From positions 124,001-188,000 of the forward strand of contig NZ_JACHJH010000007.1 in assembly GCF_014203555.1 (NCBI RefSeq): a DNA stretch of 64,000 nucleotides, written 5' to 3'. Position 1 is the stretch's first letter, and each line of letters begins with the position of its first letter. Both the position numbers and the translations under genes were made by a program. Shown here piece after piece: positions 58,382 through 64,000 of this stretch. Source of the DNA: Streptomyces olivoverticillatus (GTDB lineage: Bacteria; Actinomycetota; Actinomycetes; Streptomycetales; Streptomycetaceae). The notes beneath the pieces are model-generated. The model made no database searches, was not told the DNA's origin, and saw only the letters and a list, made by a program, of their open reading frames with translations.

Positions 58382-59863
58382 ATGGCGGCCCGACTACTTG
58401 TTACACGCCACCCGAACGAACGTCTTCAGGAACTGATGCAGGAAGCGGGAGTTTCCAATGCCGGATTGGCCCGCCGCATCAACCTGTTCGGGGCCGAGCA
58501 CGGACTCGATCTGCGGTACGACAAAACTTCCGTCGGGCGTTGGATTCGTGGCCAGCAACCGCGAGGCCAGACCCCCGAGATCGTCGCGGAGGCGCTGAGC
58601 CGCAAGCTCGGCCGTACGGTGTCGGTCGAGGAAATCGGTATGGGAAGCGCCAACCCGGGTTCCGATGTCGGACTGCACTTCGCATCCACCGCACAGGAGG
58701 CCCTGGAGCAGGTATGCGAGCTATGGCGTAACGACGCTGCCGAGCGCGGTCTGGTGAGTGGCGCGACGCGACCGGCCTCCGCGCTCGTCGAGCCCAGCCG
58801 CGACTGGCTGATCAGCGAGCCGGACCCGCTGATCACCCGCAACAGCGGGCCACGGGTGGGCGCAGCGGACGTGACGGCCGTCAGGAGCGCGACCCGGGCC
58901 ATGGCAGAGCTCGATCACCGGTTCGGCAGCGGCCATATCCGACCGGTCGTCGTGCACTACCTCGACAGCGTTGTCTCCGTGCTGCTCGCGGGCTTTTACA
59001 GTAGGACGACGGGGCGTCAACTTTACGCAGCAGCAGCGCAGTTGACGGAGCTGGCGGGATACATGGCGGTCGACATCGGTCGGCTTGGACTGGCCCAGCG
59101 CTACTACATCCAGGCCCTGCGCCTCGCGCAGGCTGCCGACGACCGGGCCTACGGCGGCTACGTGCTGGCAGCCGGAATAAGCCATCTCGTTGCGTTCCTC
59201 GGGAGCCCCCGGGAGATCGTCCAGCTGGCGAAGGTCGCCCAGGAAGGAGCACGTGGGCATGTCACCGCCACCTCCCGGTCGCTGTTCTATGCGGCCGAGG
59301 CGCGCGGGCACGCGCTGCTCGGAGACGCTCGGGCATGTCAACTGGCCGCCGAGAAGGCGGTGAAGACGCTGGCAGAGGCGAACAAGGAGGAGGATCCGGA
59401 ATGGATCTCCCACTTCGACAAAGCGTATCTGGCCGATGAGTTGGCGCACTGCCATCACGACCTGGCGCAGCCGAAACCTGCCGCGGAGTGGGCCGAGCGT
59501 GCGCTGGCCGGGCATCCGGAAACCCGGGTGCGGCGGCGTGCCATCGACATACTGTTGCTCGCCACCGCCCAGGTCTCCGCGCGTGAGGTGGAACAGGCAT
59601 GCCACACCGCGGTGAAGGCGATTGACCTGCTCTGCGGACTACGCTCGAACATTTGCGCAGAGTATCTGGGTGCCTTCCGGCGTCGGCTCGAACCGTACCG
59701 ACTGGTGTCAGCTGCACAGGAATTCGAGGAACGGCTTCAGGAGCGCCAGTGCGAAGGGTATCCGTCAGCTGCTCCGACCTCTCCCCCCAGGGCTGTTGCA
59801 AAGCGAAATGATTTTGCGTCTGCGCAGGTCGCCGGGCGTGTGACCGGAACAGCCGCACAGTGA
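58382..59863 (+). CDS. HTH-TPR transcriptional regulator (NsdA-like)
   Basis: The 493-residue protein has an atypical helix-turn-helix at the N-terminus (~8-85: RLQELMQEAGVSNAGLARRI, DKTSVGRWIRGQQPRGQTPE). A long all-alpha region of TPR-like repeats (~170-450: LGLAQRYYIQALRLAQAADD, LLGDARACQLAAEKAVKTLA) follows. This is the architecture of Streptomyces regulators such as NsdA, which affect development and antibiotic production; direct orthology is not established. The last ~25 codons (from ~59790) run into an IS-like end (GGCTGTTGCAAAG), so the natural C-terminus may have been replaced. Confidence 0.75.
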   Translation: MAARLLVTRHPNERLQELMQEAGVSNAGLARRINLFGAEHGLDLRYDKTSVGRWIRGQQPRGQTPEIVAEALSRKLGRTVSVEEIGMGSANPGSDVGLHFASTAQEALEQVCELWRNDAAERGLVSGATRPASALVEPSRDWLISEPDPLITRNSGPRVGAADVTAVRSATRAMAELDHRFGSGHIRPVVVHYLDSVVSVLLAGFYSRTTGRQLYAAAAQLTELAGYMAVDIGRLGLAQRYYIQALRLAQAADDRAYGGYVLAAGISHLVAFLGSPREIVQLAKVAQEGARGHVTATSRSLFYAAEARGHALLGDARACQLAAEKAVKTLAEANKEEDPEWISHFDKAYLADELAHCHHDLAQPKPAAEWAERALAGHPETRVRRRAIDILLLATAQVSAREVEQACHTAVKAIDLLCGLRSNICAEYLGAFRRRLEPYRLVSAAQEFEERLQERQCEGYPSAAPTSPPRAVAKRNDFASAQVAGRVTGTAAQ

Positions 59864-59879
59864 ATCGCCCCGGGTCGGA

Positions 59880-60425
59880 TGCAGGGTCCCGACGTTTGCC
59901 GGCTTGCCCGATGACACCCGCGGGCCACGACTCGATCACCGCGGCAGCGGAGTGGTGCCGGCGCGCAACGCCCGAGGGACTGGCCGCCCTCGGCCTGCCC
60001 TGCCACCCGCTCCTGGGCCGCCACCGGGTGCCGAGCGAGAAGACCCTGCGCAACGTGCCGGGGCGCCCTCGATCCGGCCGAGCTCGGCGCGGCCGGGTTC
60101 GCCTGCCTGAAGTCCCTGCTCCCCGACGAGCGCGCATCTCCCGCGCCGCTGATGCCCGACGGCGGCCAGGAGCATGAACAGCGCCGGGCCCACCGGGCTG
60201 CCGCCCAGGCCGATCCGGTGCGCCCAAGAGGCCGGGCGATCGCGGTGGACGGCAAGTGCCTGCGCGGCGCAAGACGCCCTGACGGCAGCCGGGTCTTCGT
60301 GCATTCCGCGGTCCGCCGGCGCAGAGGCCGCCGTACAGGCGAAGAAGTGGTCCAGTGAGACCGTCTGCACCATCACCGACCTGCCCGCCGAGCATTCCGG
60401 CGGGGCCTCGTCGGGCGCCACGCTA
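59880..60425 (+). pseudogene. ISAs1-family transposase remnant
   Basis: Pieces in different frames give DSITAAAEWCRRATPEGLAA, GRHRVPSEKTLRNVPGR, AELGAAGFACLKSLLPDERA-like text, the core RGRAIAVDGKCLRGARRPDG (first DDE Asp) and finally KKWSSETVCTITDLPAEHSG. The order fits ISAs1 transposases with internal deletions and frameshifts and no C-terminal third. Confidence 0.75.
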
Positions 60426-60448
60426 TCCGCCGGGTGCGGACGTTCGTT

Positions 60449-61015
60449 TCAGGGGGTGGTCGTCGAGACGACGAACACCCGGGGGTGGTCCGGATCGTCC
60501 AGGTTTGCTGTGATCTCCAGGGAGGGCTTGGGCTTGTCCTGATCACGGACCACGCCCGCCCAGTGGTGACCGTGGGCGAACTTCCAGCCCACCTCCGACG
60601 CCTCGTCGTCGTCGATGGTCACATCGCCGTCCTTGAGCTCGGAGGCGCCCGCGCCCACGTCGTTCAGCCACTTGTCGAACTTCTCGCGAGTGGTGGTGAA
60701 CTGCAGGTACAGCGAGCTCGCCTTCCACGAGTTGGTCTCGTAGTGGGCGACGTCCTCGGCGTAGGGCGGCACCGTCACCTCGTAGATGCGCCGCTGCAGC
60801 CGGTCCGGCCAGCCCGCCTCCAGGCCCCCGGAGGCAGCCTGCTCCTGCTTGTCCTCGCCGCCGCCGCGGCTCTGCATCGCGGAGATGTAGAGGTAGCCCG
60901 CCGGGATGGTGATCAGCAGGAAGACGATGACGGCCTTGAGCCAGCGGCGGCGGACCGGGGCCGCCTGCGGTTCTTCGGGCACGGCCGTCTGCTCGGGATG
61001 CTCCATGGTGATCAC
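60449..61015 (-). CDS. membrane-anchored hypothetical protein
   Basis: The 188-residue protein has a short cytoplasmic N-terminus, one membrane segment (LKAVIVFLLITIPAGYLYIS, ~25-45) and an extracellular domain of ~140 residues (PPYAEDVAHYETNSWKASSL, REKFDKWLNDVGAGASELKD). No family motif is recognised. It starts at GTG 61015, overlapping the glucokinase stop as GTGA; ATG 61006 is an alternative. The coupling suggests expression with the kinase. Confidence 0.75.
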   Translation of the reverse strand: MITMEHPEQTAVPEEPQAAPVRRRWLKAVIVFLLITIPAGYLYISAMQSRGGGEDKQEQAASGGLEAGWPDRLQRRIYEVTVPPYAEDVAHYETNSWKASSLYLQFTTTREKFDKWLNDVGAGASELKDGDVTIDDDEASEVGWKFAHGHHWAGVVRDQDKPKPSLEITANLDDPDHPRVFVVSTTTP

Positions 61016-62133
61016 CCGCGGCCCGCCTGTGCGTACTTCTCGTAGCGCTCGACGCGACGGCGGTTGGCGCGGCGGAAGCGGCGGGCGACGAGCCGGGCCA
61101 GGTCCGCGGCGCCCACCATGCCGGCCTCCGGGCCCAGCTGGGCCTTGACGATCCGGGCCTCCGGGCGGTAGCCGCGGCCGGTGAGGTGGCGGCGGAAGGC
61201 GTCCCGGGCGGGGCCGATGAGCAGGTCGTCGGCGGCGCTGACGCCGCCGCCGATGACGAAGCAGGAGGGGTCGAGGGCGGCGGCGAGGTTGGCGATGCCG
61301 ACGCCCAGCCACTGGCCGATGTCCTGCAGGAGCTCGACGCACATGGCGTCGCCCGCGCGGGCCAGCTCGGTGATCAGCGGGCCGGTGATCTCGTGGACGT
61401 TGCCGCCGACGCGGTCGATGATCCCGTACGCGACGGGCGACTCGGCCGCCGCCAGCTCACGGGCCTCGCGGACGAGGGCGTTGCCGGAGCTGTACTGCTC
61501 CCAGCAGCCGCGGTTGCCGCAGGGGCAGCGGTGGCCGCCGGGGACGACCTGCATATGGCCGAACTCGCCCGCGACGCCGAACTTGCCCCGCTTGACCTGG
61601 CCGTCCTCCAGGATGGCGCCGCCGATGCCGGTGCCGAGGGTGATCATGACCAGGTGGTCCTCGCCGCGGCCGGCTCCGAAGCGCCACTCGGCCCAGGCGG
61701 CGGTGTTGGCGTCGTTGTCGACCATGACGGGGACAGCGAGGCGGCCCGCGAGGCGGTCGCGCAGCGGTTCGTTGCGCCAGGACAGGTGGGGGGCGAACAG
61801 GACACGGTTGCGCTCGGCGTCGACCCAGCCGGCGGCGCCGATGCCGACGGCGTGCACATCGTGGCGGTCGGAGAGGTCCAGGACCAGCTCGACGATGGTG
61901 TCCTCGACGACCTTGGGGCTCTTGGACTTGTCCGGGGTCTCGGTGCGGAGCTTCTCGAGGATGTTGCCGTCGGCGTCGACGACCCCGGCCATGACCTTCG
62001 TGCCGCCGATGTCGATGCCGACGGTGGGGACACGGGGAGCCGTGAGGTGCGAGCGGCGCTCGCGCGGGCCGACCGTGCGCAGGACGGTCGCTCTGGCCGA
62101 GCTCCGGTAGACACGCTCGCGGTACATGCTCAT
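61012..62133 (-). CDS. ROK-family glucokinase
   Basis: The 373-residue sugar kinase has the phosphate-binding motif VGIDIGGTKVMAGVVD (~34-49), the ROK catalytic region DNDANTAAWAEW, GTGIGGAI, and the zinc motif GHRCPCGNRGCWEQYSSG (~208-225). It phosphorylates glucose or a related hexose with ATP and should act in the cytoplasm. The N-terminal ~30 residues before the fold are extra. It lies 128 nt downstream of a sugar ABC transporter ATPase on the same strand, fitting uptake and phosphorylation of one sugar. Confidence 0.9.
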   Translation of the reverse strand: MSMYRERVYRSSARATVLRTVGPRERRSHLTAPRVPTVGIDIGGTKVMAGVVDADGNILEKLRTETPDKSKSPKVVEDTIVELVLDLSDRHDVHAVGIGAAGWVDAERNRVLFAPHLSWRNEPLRDRLAGRLAVPVMVDNDANTAAWAEWRFGAGRGEDHLVMITLGTGIGGAILEDGQVKRGKFGVAGEFGHMQVVPGGHRCPCGNRGCWEQYSSGNALVREARELAAAESPVAYGIIDRVGGNVHEITGPLITELARAGDAMCVELLQDIGQWLGVGIANLAAALDPSCFVIGGGVSAADDLLIGPARDAFRRHLTGRGYRPEARIVKAQLGPEAGMVGAADLARLVARRFRRANRRRVERYEKYAQAGRG

Positions 62134-62261
62134 CCCGGTCGTTGCCCCTGCGCTGGTCTCGTGAGGCCGGGCCTCGGTGGATACGGTCCTGGCCGATTGT
62201 GCCTCACGGGCGGGTCGCCCTGCACAACGGTGGGCCGGGCCCCCGGCCCGGCCCGTACCCG

Positions 62262-63074
62262 TCATCCCTCGCCGGAGGTGGCCCGTTCCAGCTCGTGGCT
62301 GAGCTGGTCGAGCTCCGAGCCACCGGCCATCTGCCGGGTCAGCTCGTCCAGCGCGATCTCGGACTTTGCGTGGCTGCCCGCCATCGCCCCGCGCTTGAGC
62401 AGTACGAATCGGTCACCGACCAGATACGCATGGTGCGGATTGTGCGTGATCAAGACCACGCCGAGACCGGCGTCGCGGGCCGCGGCGACGTACTTGAGCA
62501 CGACGCCAGACTGCTTGACGCCGAGCGCGGCCGTGGGCTCGTCGAGGACCAGGACCTTCGCCCCGAAGTACACCGCGCGGGCGATCGCCACGCACTGGCG
62601 CTCGCCGCCGGACAGCGTGCCGATGGGCTGGTCGACGTCGCGCAGGTCGATCCCCATGCGCAGCAGCTCCGCCCGGGTCGTCTCGCGCATCTTCCGCACG
62701 TCGAGGCGCTTGAAGGGCCCCGCGCCGGTCGTCGGCTCCGAGCCGAGGAAGAAGTTCCGCCAGACCGGCATGAGCGGGACGACCGCCAGGTCCTGGTAGA
62801 CCGTGGCGATGCCGCGGTCCAGGGCCTCGCGGGGGGAGGCGAGCCGCGTCTCCTCGCCGTCGATCGCGAAGGTGCCCGCGTCGTGCTGGTGCAGGCCCGC
62901 AATGATCTTGATGAGGGTGGACTTGCCCGCGCCGTTGTCGCCGAGCACACAGGTGATCTCGCCCGCGTGGACCTCCAGGGAGACCCCTTCGAGGGCGCGG
63001 ATGTTCCCGTAGAACTTGCTGACGTCGGTCAGCCTGACCAGTGCCGCGTCGTCGTTCGCCGCGTCGTCGTTCAC
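62262..63074 (-). CDS. sugar ABC transporter ATP-binding protein (single-domain RbsA-like)
   Basis: The 270-residue ATPase has Walker A LGDNGAGKSTL (~45-55), signature LSGGERQCVAIARAV (~156-170), Walker B VLVLDEPTAALG and the switch His in LITHNPHHA. It is one ABC domain, not the usual double RbsA. Walker B is followed by GVKQ as in sugar (CUT2) systems. The GTG start overlaps the permease stop as GTGA. The binding protein is probably upstream, outside the window. Confidence 0.9.
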   Translation of the reverse strand: MNDDAANDDAALVRLTDVSKFYGNIRALEGVSLEVHAGEITCVLGDNGAGKSTLIKIIAGLHQHDAGTFAIDGEETRLASPREALDRGIATVYQDLAVVPLMPVWRNFFLGSEPTTGAGPFKRLDVRKMRETTRAELLRMGIDLRDVDQPIGTLSGGERQCVAIARAVYFGAKVLVLDEPTAALGVKQSGVVLKYVAAARDAGLGVVLITHNPHHAYLVGDRFVLLKRGAMAGSHAKSEIALDELTRQMAGGSELDQLSHELERATSGEG

Positions 63075-64000
63075 TTGCTCGCCTCCGCGCGCTTGCGGAC
63101 CCATGCGTTCAGCAGGGTCGCCAGGAGCAGCATCGCGCCCAGGAAGAACTTGAACCAGTCCGGGTTCCACTGGGCGTAGACGATGCCCTTGCTGGTCATG
63201 CCGAAGATGAAGGCGCCGACCGCCGAGCCGATCGCCGAGCCGTAGCCGCCGGTCATCAGGCAGCCGCCGATGACCGCCGCGATGATGTAGAGGAATTCGT
63301 TGCCGACGCCCTCGCCGGACTGCACGACGTCGTACGACATCAGCAGGTGCTGGCCGGAGATCCAGGCGCAGAAGGCGACGGCCATATAGAGGCCGATCTT
63401 GGTCTTGTTGACCGGGACGCCCACCGCCCGGGCCGCGTCCGCGCCGCCGCCCACCGCGAAGATCCAGTTGCCGGCGCGGGTGCGCAGCAGGATCCAGGTG
63501 GCGAGGGCGACGAGGCCGAGCCACCACAGGATGGTGACCTGGAGGTCGACGCCGCCGATCGTGAGGTGGGAGGCGAAGAGGGTCCGGGCGGAGTCGAAGC
63601 CCTCCATGTCACCGATGGTCTTGGTGGAGACCGTGCCGCTGATGAGCTTGGTGAAGCCCAGGTTGAGGCCCGTCAGCATCAGGAACGTACCCAGCGTGAT
63701 GATGAAGCTGGGCAGCTTGGTGCGGGTGAGCATGAAGCCGTTGAAGAAGCCGACGGCCAGGGTGACGAGGAGCGAGACGCCGACGCCGACCCAGACGTTG
63801 GCCGTCATCTGGTAGCTGAACATCGACGAGACCAGCGCCGAGGTCGTGACCATGACGCCGGCGGAGAGGTCGAACTCGCCGCCGATCATCAGCAGGGCCA
63901 CCGGGACGGCCATGATGCCGATCGTCGAGGACGCGTACAGGACGGTGGAGAGGCTGGACGCCTGCAGGAAGGGCTCCGCGACGACGGAGAAGAAGACGAA
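63071..64000 (-). CDS. sugar ABC transporter permease (RbsC-like), 5' end outside window
   Basis: The visible 309 codons include about eight membrane segments and the CUT2 permease motif IGGEFDLSAGVMVTTSALV and GTFLMLTGLNLGF. GGCLMTGGYGSAIGSAVGA is the typical C-terminal loop facing the ATPase. The open frame continues past 64000 (…FVFFSVVAEPFLQASSLS), so the start is missing here. It partners with the adjacent ATPase in sugar import. Confidence 0.9.
   Translation of the reverse strand, partial: FVFFSVVAEPFLQASSLSTVLYASSTIGIMAVPVALLMIGGEFDLSAGVMVTTSALVSSMFSYQMTANVWVGVGVSLLVTLAVGFFNGFMLTRTKLPSFIITLGTFLMLTGLNLGFTKLISGTVSTKTIGDMEGFDSARTLFASHLTIGGVDLQVTILWWLGLVALATWILLRTRAGNWIFAVGGGADAARAVGVPVNKTKIGLYMAVAFCAWISGQHLLMSYDVVQSGEGVGNEFLYIIAAVIGGCLMTGGYGSAIGSAVGAFIFGMTSKGIVYAQWNPDWFKFFLGAMLLLATLLNAWVRKRAEASK

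Overview
The window looks like Streptomyces chromosome. GC is very high with strong third-position GC bias. The genes are typical of the genus: an NsrR/Hmp nitric-oxide pair, a gluABCD-type glutamate transporter, an F420-type LLM oxidoreductase, a fused pcaDC gene, NarL-type two-component proteins, DUF5988 and DUF4012 proteins, and a type I polyketide synthase. Many genes start with GTG, and operons are joined by ATGA or GTGA overlaps. No rRNA, tRNA or CRISPR array was found. Family names come from memory and visible motifs, not from a search.

Region 1 (1-25.4 kb) is ordered core chromosome. From the left it holds an Ada/AlkA repair gene cut by the window edge, an FAD oxidoreductase, an inositol-monophosphatase-type enzyme, a lipoate-ligase-like protein, and a four-gene reductive pyrimidine or hydantoin degradation operon (beta-ureidopropionase, class III aminotransferase, dihydropyrimidinase, LLM oxidoreductase). 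Then come gamma-glutamyltransferase, a secreted SGNH esterase, nsrR and hmp with two palindromic operators, a secreted alpha/beta hydrolase, gluABCD opposite a GntR regulator, a second SGNH hydrolase, exonuclease III, a metallo-beta-lactamase-fold protein and pcaDC.

Region 2 (25.4-48 kb) is accessory and rearranged. It opens with an IS110 transposase directly upstream of pcaDC. It also contains broken copies of nth, qcrB, a TetR gene, an MFS transporter, and IS1182, IS5-like and other transposases. Inside it lies a coherent but uncharacterised group: a histidine kinase and response regulator, a TetR regulator, NTF2-like, SRPBCC, two DUF2867 and two DUF6463-like proteins, a UbiE-like methyltransferase, and three related membrane proteins. 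One of these membrane proteins is a fusion of the architectures of the other two. Three near-identical 22-bp palindromes tie the TetR gene, the SRPBCC gene and the fusion membrane protein into one probable regulon. Further right is an XRE-ImmA/IrrE protease-repressor followed 3 nt later by a TIM-barrel-like protein with a CxCxxC motif and a TTA codon, with an unknown gene facing them. A second, diverged 5' fragment of pcaD, joined in frame to a tyrosine-integrase C-terminal remnant, sits at 46.7-47.0 kb and may mark an old island border.

Region 3 (48.2-56.2 kb) is a small polyketide locus: a DUF5988 protein, a stand-alone ketosynthase with an intact Cys-His-His set, and one 2100-residue fully reducing PKS (KS-AT-DH-psiKR-ER-KR-ACP) without a thioesterase, closed by a 12-bp-stem terminator. 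Region 4 (56.2-60.4 kb) holds a secreted Gly-rich beta-helix protein behind a low-GC leader, an RsbW-like ATPase, a TPR-type HTH regulator and an ISAs1 remnant. Region 5 (60.4-64 kb) returns to core-like genes: a membrane-anchored protein, a ROK glucokinase, and a sugar ABC ATPase with a permease cut by the window edge.
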